Positions 26,069-35,631 are shown, numbered from the stretch's first letter. The stretch: DNA of 64,000 nt from Pseudomonas yangonensis (GCF_009932725.1 NZ_BLJU01000001.1:1-64000), one strand, 5' to 3'. Numbers and translations: made by a program. The notes: generated by a model not told the origin, from the letters alone.

Positions 26069-26968
26069 ATGCTCGCGGCACAGGCCATTTTGCCGATCTT
26101 CGCTCTGATCGTTCTCGGCTACCTGCTGGGCTGGCGGCAGTGGCTCACCACTGAGTCGGCGGCCGGCCTGGCCAACATCACCTTCAAGCTGTTCATGCCG
26201 ACGCTGTTGTTTGCCGGCATCGCCAAGGCCTCGCTTGCCGAGGGGCTGTCGCCGGTGTTGCTGCTGGCCTACTACCTACCGGTGCTGCTGGTGTTCGCGC
26301 TGGTCAATGCGCTGGCACACTGGCGGCGCGGTACGGCGACGCCGCTGGGCCTGGTGGCGGCCTTCTCCAATAACGTGCTGGTGGGCATCCCGCTGATTGC
26401 CAGCCTGATGGGCAACGACGGCCTGCTCTACGTCTTCGCCATCCTGGTGTTCCACAGCCTTACGCTGTTTTCCCTGCACAGCTTTTACGCCGCCTTTGGC
26501 AGCCAGGAGCGTGTCGACGGCCGGGCGCTGCTGAAGAACCTGGCCAACCCGATGATCATCGGGTTGGAGTTGGGAGCGCTACTCAACCTGTCTGGACTGC
26601 AGGTGCCGGAAAGCCTGTGGCGGGCAATCACCTGGCTCGGTCAGGCTGCGTTGCCCTGTGCGCTGATCGTGCTCGGCGCCAGCCTGTCGCGCTATCGCCT
26701 GCGTCCGACCGGCGAGGCCTGGGGCGTGGCCTCGGCCAAACTGCTGCTGTTCCCGGCGCTGGTCTGGTGGCTCAGCGGCCAGCTTCCCGGCCTCAACGAG
26801 ACCGCACGCAGCGTGCTGGTGCTGCTCGCCGCCTGCCCCAGCGGAGTCAACGTGATGGCCTTTGCCCGCACGGCTGAAGACAGCCGTAGCGTCAGCGCGG
26901 CGATTTCCCTCTCCACGCTGCTGGCGGCGATATCCCTGCCGTTTTGGATGCTGCTGGTGGGGTTCTGA
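26069..26968 (+). CDS. AEC family transporter (auxin efflux carrier type)
   Basis: 299 aa with about ten membrane helices. N-terminal half GYLLGWRQWLT...ANITFKLFMPTLLFAGI and C-terminal half with LAACPSGVNVMAFA, both typical of the AEC family of carboxylate or small-molecule permeases. Substrate unknown. The start at 26069 follows AGGAGG. Confidence 0.88.
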   Translation: MLAAQAILPIFALIVLGYLLGWRQWLTTESAAGLANITFKLFMPTLLFAGIAKASLAEGLSPVLLLAYYLPVLLVFALVNALAHWRRGTATPLGLVAAFSNNVLVGIPLIASLMGNDGLLYVFAILVFHSLTLFSLHSFYAAFGSQERVDGRALLKNLANPMIIGLELGALLNLSGLQVPESLWRAITWLGQAALPCALIVLGASLSRYRLRPTGEAWGVASAKLLLFPALVWWLSGQLPGLNETARSVLVLLAACPSGVNVMAFARTAEDSRSVSAAISLSTLLAAISLPFWMLLVGF

Positions 26969-27060
26969 TCGCTCTTCCCGGTAATTCCCTCTTCCGGGCG
27001 ATAGGCGTGTTTGGAGTGTCTGGCTAGCATCGCGCTTCCCCTCCGTTCAGGACTGCATCG

Positions 27061-28008
27061 ATGAAACGCCTCGCCCATGTGCTGCTCGGTCTGTTGCTGG
27101 TGTTCGGGCTGAGCCTTGCCGGTTTCGTCGTCCTCAACTGGGCGCCGGACCGTCCCGTCGGCGAGCTCAAGGCACGCTGGGCACCACCGCCCTCGCAGTT
27201 CGTCGATATCGCTGGAATGTCGGTGCATCTTCGTGATCAGGGACGACGCGATGACCCCGAACCGATCCTGCTGCTGCACGGCACGTCGGCCAGCCTGCAT
27301 ACCTGGGAAGGCTGGGTGAACGAACTGGCCCCACGGCGCCGGGTGATCAGCCTGGATCTGCCCGGTTTCGGCCTCACCGGGCCGTTCCCCAATGGCGATT
27401 ACCACGTCGAGCACTACACGGCGTTTCTCCTCGCCCTGCTCGATCACCTGCAGGTGAGGCGTGTCGTGCTGGTCGGCAACAGCTTCGGCGGCCAGTTGGC
27501 CTGGCGCTTTGCCCTGGCCCATCCCGAACGTAGCGCACGTCTGGTGCTGGTGGACGCGGCCGGCTATCCGCGCAACGCCGAGTCGGTACCGATAGGCTTT
27601 CGCCTGGCAGGTATCCCGGCCTTGGCGCCGCTGATGAGCCGCTTGTTGCCGCGGAGCATGATCGAGTCGAGCGTGCGCAACGTTTATGGCGATCCGGACA
27701 AAGTCGACGATGAACTGGTCGAGCGCTACTACCAACTGACGTTGCGCGAGGGGAACCGCCAGGCCTTGCGCCAGCGCTTCGCTCAGGCCCCCAGCGGCGA
27801 GTTGCATGAGCGTATCGGCGAGCTGCAACTACCCACGCTGATCATCTGGGGGGCGCGTGACCGGCTTATTCCTCCGGACAATGCCGAGCGCTTCGCCGCT
27901 GATATCGCGGGCAGCCAGCGCGTGCTGTTCGATGACCTTGGCCATGTGCCCCAGGAAGAGGACGCGCAGCGCACCGTTGCAGTGCTGATCGCCTTTTTGC
28001 AGCGCTGA
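27061..28008 (+). CDS. Membrane-anchored alpha/beta hydrolase
   Basis: 315 aa. N-terminal hydrophobic anchor (about 5-27), then the alpha/beta hydrolase fold: oxyanion-hole motif LLLHGTSASLHTW, nucleophile elbow GNSFGG (Ser near 141), acid in WGARDRLIP and catalytic His in DDLGHVPQEE. Probably an esterase or lipase-like enzyme facing the periplasm. Single-gene unit. The substrate cannot be inferred. Confidence 0.88.
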   Translation: MKRLAHVLLGLLLVFGLSLAGFVVLNWAPDRPVGELKARWAPPPSQFVDIAGMSVHLRDQGRRDDPEPILLLHGTSASLHTWEGWVNELAPRRRVISLDLPGFGLTGPFPNGDYHVEHYTAFLLALLDHLQVRRVVLVGNSFGGQLAWRFALAHPERSARLVLVDAAGYPRNAESVPIGFRLAGIPALAPLMSRLLPRSMIESSVRNVYGDPDKVDDELVERYYQLTLREGNRQALRQRFAQAPSGELHERIGELQLPTLIIWGARDRLIPPDNAERFAADIAGSQRVLFDDLGHVPQEEDAQRTVAVLIAFLQR

Positions 28009-28104
28009 GGCTCTAGCGCGGCACTTTCCAAGTGCTTGATTTTGTTCGTTGAAGTTCCAGACGCTAAGGGGTGGCGCGTTTCCTGCTATGGCTCGGCGGG
28101 GCGG

Positions 28105-28132
28105 TTGGCTTTGGCGAATCTTCGTCTAGGCT
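28105..28132 (+). promoter_or_regulatory. Possible sigma-70 promoter of the first TRAP operon
   Basis: TTGGCT (28105-28110), a 16-bp spacer, TAGGCT (28127-28132), 35 bp before the DctQ start. The match is moderate. Confidence 0.35.
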
Positions 28133-28166
28133 GACGGGATAACGAACAAAAACAGCAGGAAACTGC

Positions 28167-28673
28167 ATGCGCAACGGCATTAGAGCGTTCGTCCGGGTCG
28201 TGGACGCATTCAACCTGAGGGTCGGGCGTTTCGCCATGTACCTGATCTTCGCCATGCTGGCGGTGCTGCTGTATTCCTCGATCAGCAAGACCTTCTTCAC
28301 CCCGTCGATCTGGACCCTGGAAAGCGCCCAGTTCCTCATGGTCGCCTACTTCCTGCTCGGCGGCGCCTACTCGATGCAACTCGACGCCCATGTGCGTATG
28401 GACCTGGCCTACAGCCGCTGGTCGCCACGCACCCGCGCCGTGGTCGATGCCATCACCGTGTTCATGCTGATCTTCTACCTGGTGATGCTGCTGGTCGGCG
28501 GCATTTCCTCCACCGACTACGCCATCGAATACAAGGAGACCAGCTATTCGGCCTGGTCGCCTTACATGGCGCCGATCAAGATCATCATGTGCTTCGGCAT
28601 CGCCCTGATGCTGCTGCAGGCCATCGCCACCTTCTTCAAGGATTTCTACGCCGCCCGTGGGGAGACCCTGTGA
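28167..28673 (+). CDS. TRAP transporter small membrane subunit (DctQ), set 1
   Basis: 168 aa with four predicted helices and the DctQ pattern SAQFLMVAYFLLGGAYSMQLDAHVRMD. It forms the membrane complex with DctM for sodium-driven solute uptake. Its stop and the DctM start overlap as TGATG. First gene of the Q-M-P set that precedes the glutamine-synthetase-like gene. Confidence 0.93.
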   Translation: MRNGIRAFVRVVDAFNLRVGRFAMYLIFAMLAVLLYSSISKTFFTPSIWTLESAQFLMVAYFLLGGAYSMQLDAHVRMDLAYSRWSPRTRAVVDAITVFMLIFYLVMLLVGGISSTDYAIEYKETSYSAWSPYMAPIKIIMCFGIALMLLQAIATFFKDFYAARGETL

Positions 28674-29998
28674 TGAGCTACGAGCTGATCGCGCTGTTGA
28701 TGTTCTCCTCGATGATGTTGCTGCTGCTCACCGGCAAGCGCGTGTTCGGCGCCATCGGCTTCGTCGCAGCCGCCGCGGCCCTGCTGCTGTGGGGCGACGG
28801 CGGCTCGGAGATGGCCTTCAGCGCGGCGATGAAACTGATGAAGTGGTACCCGCTGCTGACCCTGCCGATGTTCGTGTTCATGGGCTACATGCTTTCCGAG
28901 TCGGGCATCGCCGAAGACCTCTACAAGATGTTCCACGTGTGGATGGGACCGCTGCCGGGCGGCCTGGCCATCGGCACCATCTTCCTCATGGTGGCGATCT
29001 CGGCGATGAACGGTCTGAGCGTGGCCGGCATGGCCATCGGCGCGAGCATCGCCTTGCCCGAGCTGCTCAGGCGTGGCTACGACAAGATCATGATCACCGG
29101 GGTGATCCAGGCCGGCAGTTCGCTGGGGATTCTGATTCCGCCCAGCGTGGTGCTGGTGCTCTACGGCATGATCGCGCGCCAGCCGGTGGGTCAGCTTTGG
29201 CTGGCCGGGGCCATACCCGGGCTGATGATGGCCGGCATGTTCATGCTCTATATCGCCATTCGCTGCCGCCTGCAGCCGCACATGGGCCCGCCGCTGGCCA
29301 AGGCCGAGCGCGAGCAGATCAGCATGCCGGAGAAGTTGCGCCTGCTCAGCGCCGGGCTGGTGCCGCTGTTCATCTTCTTCACCATGACCGGCTTGTTCCT
29401 GCTGGGCTACACCAGCCTGGTGGAAAGCTCGGCGGTCGGCGCGGCGGCGGCGACCCTGGCAGCGCTGTTCAAGGGGCGCCTCAGTGGCAAGGTGATGGAG
29501 GAAACGCTGCGCAAGACGCTGGCCATCAGCTGCATGTTCATGTGGATCATCCTCGCCGCGCTGTGCTTCGGTGCGGTGTTCGACGGCCTCGGCGCGGTCA
29601 GGGCGATCGAGAACTTTTTCGTCGACAGCCTGCACCTGGGGCCCTGGCAGATTCTGATCATCATGCAGCTGTCGTTCATCCTGATGGGCATGTTCCTCGA
29701 TGACACCGCCATGCTGGTGATAGTCGCGCCTCTCTATATTCCGCTGGTCGGCGCTCTGGGTTTCGACCTGGTCTGGTACGGCGTGCTCTACACCATCACC
29801 TGTCAGATCGCCTACATGACGCCGCCGTTCGGCTACAACCTGTTTCTCATGCGCGCCATGGCACCGCCCGAAGTGACCCTGCGCGACATCTACGTCTCGG
29901 TCATCCCCTTCGTCATCATCATGGTCCTGGCGCTGACTCTGGTCATGGTCTTCCCGCAGCTGGCGCTGTGGTTGCCGCAGCTGCACTACGGCGGCTGA
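28673..29998 (+). CDS. TRAP transporter large membrane subunit (DctM), set 1
   Basis: 441 aa, about 12 hydrophobic helices. DctM landmarks: LTLPMFVFMGYMLSESGIAEDL near 60-80, GSSLGILIPPSVVLVLYG near 145, and MGMFLDDTAMLVIVAPLY near 345. It is the translocating subunit. The start at 28673 overlaps DctQ by one base. The binding protein gene follows 135 bp later. Confidence 0.94.
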   Translation: MSYELIALLMFSSMMLLLLTGKRVFGAIGFVAAAAALLLWGDGGSEMAFSAAMKLMKWYPLLTLPMFVFMGYMLSESGIAEDLYKMFHVWMGPLPGGLAIGTIFLMVAISAMNGLSVAGMAIGASIALPELLRRGYDKIMITGVIQAGSSLGILIPPSVVLVLYGMIARQPVGQLWLAGAIPGLMMAGMFMLYIAIRCRLQPHMGPPLAKAEREQISMPEKLRLLSAGLVPLFIFFTMTGLFLLGYTSLVESSAVGAAAATLAALFKGRLSGKVMEETLRKTLAISCMFMWIILAALCFGAVFDGLGAVRAIENFFVDSLHLGPWQILIIMQLSFILMGMFLDDTAMLVIVAPLYIPLVGALGFDLVWYGVLYTITCQIAYMTPPFGYNLFLMRAMAPPEVTLRDIYVSVIPFVIIMVLALTLVMVFPQLALWLPQLHYGG

Positions 29999-30132
29999 TC
30001 AAAGGAAATCGGCGCGCCCCGCGCGCCAGCAGTCGAGCCGGCGCCTGCCGGTCACTGGCAAGGCTGTCGCGATGCCGCGGCGGCAATGAGCGGTTGTATT
30101 GCATCTGCATCGACACTATTGGAGAGACCAGC

Positions 30133-31170
30133 ATGAGTACGAGACGCGATTTCCTGAAAACCGCCGCGGTCGGCACCGCTGCCCTGGGCTCGGCGCACAT
30201 CTACGCCGCCGAGCCGAAGAAGATCACCTGGCGCCTGCAGACCTACGCCGGCGCGGCGCTGGCCGAGCACGTGATCAAGCCGTCCATCGACGCCTTCAAC
30301 AAGGCTGCCAACGGCCAGATGGAGATCAAGCTGTACTTCGCCGACCAGTTGGTGCCCACCGGCGAGCTGTTCCGCGCCATGCAGCGCGGCACCATCGACG
30401 CGGTGCAGAGCGACGACGACTCCATCGCCGCACCGGTGGACGTCTCGGTGTTCGGTGGTTATTTCCCCTTCGCCACCCGTTACAGCCTCGACGTGCCGGT
30501 GCTGTTCGAGCAGTACGGGCTCAACGAGATCTGGGCCGAGGCGTACGGCGAGGTCAAGGGTGTGACCTGGCTCGGCGCCGGTGCCTGGGACCCTTGCCAC
30601 TTCGCCACGGTGCAGCCGATCAGAAAGCTCGATGACCTCAAGGGCAAACGCATCTTCACTTTCCCTACCGCCGGCAAGTTCCTTTCGCGCTTCGGCGTGA
30701 TCCCGGTGACCCTGCCCTGGGAAGATGTCGAGGTGGCAGTGCAGACCGGCGAGCTGGACGGCATCGCCTGGTCCGGCATCACCGAGGACTACACGGTGGG
30801 CTGGGCCAACGTCACCAAGTACTTCCTCACCAACAACATCTCCGGCGCCTGGATCGGCTCCTATTTCGCCAACTCGGACAAATGGGCCGAGGTGCCGGAG
30901 CACCTCAAGACCCTGTTCAATCTGTGCATGGACAGCTCCAACTACTATCGCCAACACTGGTACTGGGGCGGCGAGGCGCAACTGCGCGTGGAAGGCGGCA
31001 AGCTGGAGCTGACCTCCATCCCGGCCGAAGAATGGGCCACGGTGGAGGCCGAAGCGCAGAAGTTCTGGGACGAGATCGCCAAGACCAGCCCGCGCTGCGC
31101 CAAGGTGGTGGATATCTTCAAGAAGTACAACGCGCTGATGGCCAAGGCCGGAGCGCCCTATCGCGGTTGA
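30133..31170 (+). CDS. TRAP transporter substrate-binding protein (DctP), set 1
   Basis: 345 aa, Tat-type signal STRRDFLKTAAVG, mature protein periplasmic. DctP features include FADQLVPTGELFRAMQRGTIDAV and WEDVEVAVQTGELDG. In the family motif L-K-G-x-K-I-R the Arg that usually binds a carboxylate is replaced: the sequence is LKGKRIFTF, with Phe175 in that place. Together with the neighbouring enzymes this suggests a ligand without a carboxylate in the usual pose (inference). A terminator follows at 31186-31211. Confidence 0.92.
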   Translation: MSTRRDFLKTAAVGTAALGSAHIYAAEPKKITWRLQTYAGAALAEHVIKPSIDAFNKAANGQMEIKLYFADQLVPTGELFRAMQRGTIDAVQSDDDSIAAPVDVSVFGGYFPFATRYSLDVPVLFEQYGLNEIWAEAYGEVKGVTWLGAGAWDPCHFATVQPIRKLDDLKGKRIFTFPTAGKFLSRFGVIPVTLPWEDVEVAVQTGELDGIAWSGITEDYTVGWANVTKYFLTNNISGAWIGSYFANSDKWAEVPEHLKTLFNLCMDSSNYYRQHWYWGGEAQLRVEGGKLELTSIPAEEWATVEAEAQKFWDEIAKTSPRCAKVVDIFKKYNALMAKAGAPYRG

Positions 31171-31185
31171 GGCCGTTGAGTCGGA

Positions 31186-31211
31186 GCGCCCGTACCTGGC
31201 GGTACGGGCGC
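31186..31211 (+). terminator. Hairpin after the first TRAP operon
   Basis: Perfect 11-bp stem GCGCCCGTACC (31186-31196) / GGTACGGGCGC (31201-31211) with a TGGC loop, 16 bp after the DctP stop, followed by GGCTTTATT. Confidence 0.7.
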
Positions 31212-31423
31212 GGCTTTATTAAGCCGCTGTATCGCGTCAGGCAGATTTTTCCCTCCGCTTGCCTGCCATCCCGGTAATCCTGTACCACACTCTATGAGCC
31301 TGAAACGGACGCTATACCAAGCGTCGTGCTGCGCTCTTGCGTTGTCGGCCCTGCCAGGCCAGTCATGAATGCCCAGCTCTGCGCTTGACCCGCTTGCCAT
31401 AACAACAAGACACAGGGGTTAGC

Positions 31424-32797
31424 ATGTTCAAACCACGGGATGTAAAGACCGTCGGCGAGGCCCGGCGCATCGTCGAGGAACGTGGCCTGAGCCACGTGAA
31501 GGTCGGTCTGTTCGACAACGATGGGGTGATGCGCGGCAAGTACATGAGCCGCAGCAAGTTCTTCTCCGCCCTCGAGCACGGCTTCGCCTTCTGCGACGTG
31601 GTGCTCGGCTGGGACGTCAAGGATCAGCTCTACGACAACACCCAGTACACCGGCTGGCACAGCGGCTACCCCGATGCGCCGGTGCGCATCCTGCCGCATA
31701 CCTGTCGCGAGATTCCCTTCGAGAACGGCATGCTGCTGTTTCTCGCCGAGTTCGATCAGCAGGCCGAGGCGGTGTGCCCGCGCGGCACCCTGCGCCGGGT
31801 GATCGAACGCTGCCAGGCCATGGGCTTCGAGCCCTATGCGGCCCTGGAGTACGAGTTCTTCATGTTCGACGAAACGCCGGAGTCGGCGCGGGCCAAGGGC
31901 TTTCGCGACCTCAAGCCGTTCACCCCGGACTGGTTCGGCTACTCGATGATCCGCAACTCGGTGCACGCCGAGCTCTATCACCAGATCCTCGAAATGGGCG
32001 AGGCGATGGATTTTCCCATCGAGGGTCTGCACACCGAGACCGGGCCGGGCGTGCTGGAGGCGGCCATCGCCTATGACCGCGCCGAGGCGGCGGCGGACAA
32101 GGGGGCGCTGTTCAAGACCTTCATGAAGGTGCTGGCCCAGCGCAACGGGCTGATGGCCACCTTCATGGCCAAATGGTCGGGCAAGTATCCGGGGCAGAGC
32201 GGGCATATCCACGTGTCGCTGCGCGACCGTGCCAGCGACAAGTCGGCCTTCTTTGATCCCGATCAGGCGCACAACATGAGCAAGCTGCAGCGGCATTTCC
32301 TCGCCGGGCAGCAGCGCCTGATGCCGGAATTCCTGTGCATGGTGGCGCCGACGCTGAACAGTTACCGGCGTCTGATTCCCGGCTTCTGGGCACCCACCGA
32401 CGCCACCTGGGGGGTGGAGAACCGCACCGCGGCGCTGCGGGTGATCCCCGGCAGCGACAAGTCGCAGCGCCAGGAGTACCGCCTCGGCGCCGCCGACGGC
32501 AATCCCTTCCTGGCCTTGTCGGTGGCCATCGGCTCGGGCCTGTACGGAATCATGCAGCAGTGGGAGCCGACCGCGCCGGTCAGCGGCAACGCCTATGCGC
32601 TCAAGCACCCCGAGGAGCTGGCGCTGCCGCGCACGCTGTGGGATGCGGCGCAGCGCCTGAAGGGCTCGCAGGCGGCGCGCGAGCTGTTCGGCGATGCCTT
32701 CGTCGAGCACTTCGCCGCCAGCCGCGAATGGGAAGAGCGCGAGTACCGCCGCCATGTCAGCGACTGGGAGCTGGATCGCTACTTCGAAATCATCTGA
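31424..32797 (+). CDS. Glutamine synthetase family protein, gamma-glutamyl-amine synthetase type
   Basis: 457 aa. The N-terminal loop reads FDNDGVMRGKY (30-40), the DxxGxxRGK form of gamma-glutamylpolyamine/ethanolamide synthetases, not the Asp-Gly-Ser-Ser loop of true GlnA. ATP/metal and glutamate residues are kept: E142 and E144 (LEYEFF), E205 and E212, H261 and H263 (GHIHVS), ENRTAALRV and the RQEYRLGAADGNP motif. The GlnA adenylylation Tyr segment is absent. Expected reaction: ATP-dependent joining of glutamate to a primary amine. It precedes ALDH and Fe-ADH genes between two TRAP systems. Confidence 0.88.
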   Translation: MFKPRDVKTVGEARRIVEERGLSHVKVGLFDNDGVMRGKYMSRSKFFSALEHGFAFCDVVLGWDVKDQLYDNTQYTGWHSGYPDAPVRILPHTCREIPFENGMLLFLAEFDQQAEAVCPRGTLRRVIERCQAMGFEPYAALEYEFFMFDETPESARAKGFRDLKPFTPDWFGYSMIRNSVHAELYHQILEMGEAMDFPIEGLHTETGPGVLEAAIAYDRAEAAADKGALFKTFMKVLAQRNGLMATFMAKWSGKYPGQSGHIHVSLRDRASDKSAFFDPDQAHNMSKLQRHFLAGQQRLMPEFLCMVAPTLNSYRRLIPGFWAPTDATWGVENRTAALRVIPGSDKSQRQEYRLGAADGNPFLALSVAIGSGLYGIMQQWEPTAPVSGNAYALKHPEELALPRTLWDAAQRLKGSQAARELFGDAFVEHFAASREWEEREYRRHVSDWELDRYFEII

Positions 32798-32808
32798 TTC
32801 CCCATTCC

Positions 32809-32872
32809 CGTAGCCCGGATGCAATCCGGGGCGGCTTTTCGTCGAGTGTCCCCGGATTGCATCCGGGCTACG
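32809..32872. repeat. REP-like perfect inverted repeat (GTAGCCCGGATG type)
   Basis: A 23-bp arm starting CGTAGCCCGGATGCAATCC (32809-32831) and its exact complement (32850-32872) with an 18-nt loop, between the glutamine-synthetase-like and ALDH genes. A related imperfect copy lies at 58199-58250. Confidence 0.9.
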
Positions 32873-32896
32873 AAGGCAGGATTCGTGGAGCACCTA

Positions 32897-34285
32897 ATGA
32901 GCAAACTGCAATGCATTTCCCCCATCGACGGCTCGGTCTACGTCGAGCGTCACCTGGCCTCCAACCCCGAGATCCAGGCCGCGCTGGCCAAGGCCGAGCT
33001 GGCGCAACAGGCCTGGGAACGCACGCCGCTGCGTGAGCGCATCGCCATCGGCCGGCGCGCCATCGAAGCCTTCGCCGCACGTGAGAGCCAGCTGGCCGAG
33101 GAGCTGTGCTGGATGATGGGCCGGCCGATCCGCTACGCTGCCGGCGAGATCCGCGGCTTAGTCGAGCGCGCCACGCATATGGCCGATATCGCCGAGGGTT
33201 CGCTGGCCGATATCCGCCTGCCGGACAAGCCCGGCTTCACCCGCTTCATCCGCCGCGAGCCGTTGGGCGTGGCACTGGTCATCGCGCCCTGGAACTACCC
33301 CTACCTGACCGCCGTGAATGCGGTGATGCCGGCACTGCTGGCGGGCAACGCGGTATTGCTCAAGCACTCGGCGCAGACTCCGTTGTGCGCCGAGCGCATG
33401 GTCGAGGCCTTTGCCGAGGCTGGCCTGCCTGAAGGCGTGTTCCAGTACCTGCACCTGAGCCACGGCGAGACCGAAGCGCTGATTCGCGCGCCGACCATCA
33501 ACCACGTCGCCTTCACCGGTTCGGTGCCGGGCGGGGCCATGGTCGAGCGGGCGGCGGCCGGGCGCTTCATCAGCGTCGGCCTGGAGCTGGGCGGCAAGGA
33601 TCCGGCCTATGTGCGCGCCGACGCCGACCTGGCCCATGCGGTGGAAACCGCCATCGACGGCGCCTTCTTCAACTCCGGCCAATCGTGCTGCGGCATCGAG
33701 CGCATCTACGTGCACGAGTCGCTATACGACGCCTTCGTCGAGCAGGCGGTGGGGCTGGTGCGCCAGTACAAGCTGGGGCGCTCGGACGACCCGCAGACCA
33801 CCCTGGGCCCGCTGGTGCGGGCCGACGCTGCCGATTTCGTCCGCGCGCAGATCGCCGAGGCGGTCGCCCAGGGCGCCAGGGCGCATATCGACCCGGCCGA
33901 GTTTCCCCTGGATGCGCCGGGTACGCCCTATCTGGCGCCGCAGGTGCTGACCAACGTCAGCCATGAAATGCGCGTGATGACCGAAGAGTCCTTCGGCCCG
34001 GTGGTGGGTATTCAGAAGGTCGCCAACGACGAGGAGGCGCTGGCGCTGATGAACGACAGCGAGTTCGGTCTGACCGCGGCGATCTTCAGTCGCGACGTCG
34101 ATGCTGCCATGGCCCTGGCCGATCGGGTGGAGGCCGGCACGGTGTTTCTCAACCGTTGCGACTACCTCGACCCGGGGCTGGCCTGGACCGGCGTGAAGCA
34201 CTCCGGGCGCGGCTGCACCCTCTCAAGGGTCGGCTACGAGCAGCTGACCCGGCCGAAATCCTTCCACTTCAAGACTCAGCTGTGA
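32897..34285 (+). CDS. NAD(P)-dependent aldehyde dehydrogenase
   Basis: 462 aa ALDH-superfamily enzyme that oxidises an aldehyde to its acid. Key residues: N133 (PWNYP), K156, general base E230 (GLELGGKDP) and catalytic C264 in NSGQSCCGIERI. The start at 32897 (MSKLQCISPIDGSVYVE) avoids an upstream extension that runs through the REP. It is followed by the Fe-ADH gene 8 bp later. In this context the likely substrate is a gamma-glutamyl-amino-aldehyde made by the ADH (inference). Confidence 0.93.
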   Translation: MSKLQCISPIDGSVYVERHLASNPEIQAALAKAELAQQAWERTPLRERIAIGRRAIEAFAARESQLAEELCWMMGRPIRYAAGEIRGLVERATHMADIAEGSLADIRLPDKPGFTRFIRREPLGVALVIAPWNYPYLTAVNAVMPALLAGNAVLLKHSAQTPLCAERMVEAFAEAGLPEGVFQYLHLSHGETEALIRAPTINHVAFTGSVPGGAMVERAAAGRFISVGLELGGKDPAYVRADADLAHAVETAIDGAFFNSGQSCCGIERIYVHESLYDAFVEQAVGLVRQYKLGRSDDPQTTLGPLVRADAADFVRAQIAEAVAQGARAHIDPAEFPLDAPGTPYLAPQVLTNVSHEMRVMTEESFGPVVGIQKVANDEEALALMNDSEFGLTAAIFSRDVDAAMALADRVEAGTVFLNRCDYLDPGLAWTGVKHSGRGCTLSRVGYEQLTRPKSFHFKTQL

Positions 34286-34293
34286 GGCGCGCA

Positions 34294-35463
34294 ATGACTC
34301 TCGATCAGTACCGCATGAACTGGAATTACCCCACCTCGATGCGCGTCGGCGTCGGCCGTATCAGCGAGCTGGCCGAGGCCTGCCGCCAGCTCGGCATGCG
34401 CGCTCCGCTGCTGTGTACCGACCCCGGCCTGGCCGCACTGCCGATGATCGACGCGGCACTGCGTCAGTGCCGCGATGCAGGCTTGAACGCAGGGCTGTTC
34501 TCGGCGATCAAGGGCAACCCCACCGGCGCCAACGTGCTGGACGGTGTGGCCGCGTTCAAGGCCGGCGGGCATGACGGGGTGATCGCCTTCGGCGGCGGCT
34601 CGGCGCTGGATGCCGGCAAGGCCATCGCCCTGATGGTCGGCCAGGATCGGCCGCTGTGGGATTTCGAGGACGTCGGCGACAATGCCAGCCGGGTCAATGT
34701 CGCCGGCATGGCGCCGGTGGTGGCGGTGCCGACCACCGCCGGCACCGGCTCGGAAGTCGGCCGCGCCTCGGTGATCACCGACGAGGCGGCGCATATCAAG
34801 CGCATCATCTTCCACGCGCGCATGCTGCCGGCGCTGGTGATTCTCGACCCGGAACTGACGGTCGGCCTGCCGGCGAAGATCACCGCCGCCACCGGCATGG
34901 ACGCGCTGTCGCACAGCCTGGAGGCCTTCTGCTCACCGCTGTTCCATCCCATGGCCGAGGGCATCGCCCTGGAAGGCATGCGCCTGGTGCAGCAGTACCT
35001 GCCGCGTGCGGTCAGTCAGGGCACCGATGTCGAGGCGCGGCTGCAGATGCTGGTGGCCTCGAGCATGGGTGCCACCGCCTTCCAGCGTGGCCTCGGCGCG
35101 ATGCACGCGCTGGCCCATCCACTGGGGGCGCTGTACGACGCCCATCACGGTCTGCTCAATGCGGTACTGATGCCGTACGTGCTGGTGGCCAACCGCGGCG
35201 CCATCGAGCCGCAGATGGAGAAGATGGCGCGCTACCTGGCACTGCCGGGCAGCGGCTTCGAGGCGGTGCTTGAGTGGGTGCTGGCGCTGCGCAGCGAAGT
35301 GGGTATCGCCCACAGCCTGGGCGAGATCGGCATCGACGATGCGCGCATCGAGCAGGTCGGGCGCATGGCCGAGGTGGACCCCTCGGCCGGCACCAACCCC
35401 ATCGTCTATTCGGCCAGCCAATACAGCGCGTTGTTCGACAAGGCGCTGCGCGGGGTGCTATAG
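34294..35463 (+). CDS. Iron-containing (group III) alcohol dehydrogenase
   Basis: 389 aa. NAD(P)-binding GGGS motif (100-103) with the TTAGTGSEVGRASVIT segment, and the metal ligands D203, H207 (MDALSHSLEA), H271 and H285 (MHALAHPLGALYDAHH) at FucO-like spacing. It oxidises a primary alcohol to the aldehyde that the preceding ALDH would consume. No own promoter is evident in the 8-bp gap. The start at 34294 gives MTLDQYRMNWNYPTSM. Confidence 0.93.
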   Translation: MTLDQYRMNWNYPTSMRVGVGRISELAEACRQLGMRAPLLCTDPGLAALPMIDAALRQCRDAGLNAGLFSAIKGNPTGANVLDGVAAFKAGGHDGVIAFGGGSALDAGKAIALMVGQDRPLWDFEDVGDNASRVNVAGMAPVVAVPTTAGTGSEVGRASVITDEAAHIKRIIFHARMLPALVILDPELTVGLPAKITAATGMDALSHSLEAFCSPLFHPMAEGIALEGMRLVQQYLPRAVSQGTDVEARLQMLVASSMGATAFQRGLGAMHALAHPLGALYDAHHGLLNAVLMPYVLVANRGAIEPQMEKMARYLALPGSGFEAVLEWVLALRSEVGIAHSLGEIGIDDARIEQVGRMAEVDPSAGTNPIVYSASQYSALFDKALRGVL

Positions 35464-35548
35464 GTCGTCACGGACGAAGCGCTGCGTCAAGCTGGCGCAG
35501 GCGCTCTACCAGGGCGGCGCTCGTCGCAAACAGATAAGCGGAGGTCGC

Positions 35549-35631
35549 TTGTCTGTCGCTACGCTGGAGATAGAACGCCAAAGTATCAGCCTCCAGGTTT
35601 TTCATAAAAACGATAAGACTGATAACAGATA
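35549..35631 (+). promoter_or_regulatory. Possible promoter and GATAA repeats before TRAP set 2
   Basis: TTGTCT (35549-35554), a 16-bp spacer, TAGAAC (35571-35576) make a moderate sigma-70 promoter. Downstream, GATAA occurs three times at 35611-35630 with short spacers, a possible binding site for a regulator not encoded nearby. Confidence 0.35.
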
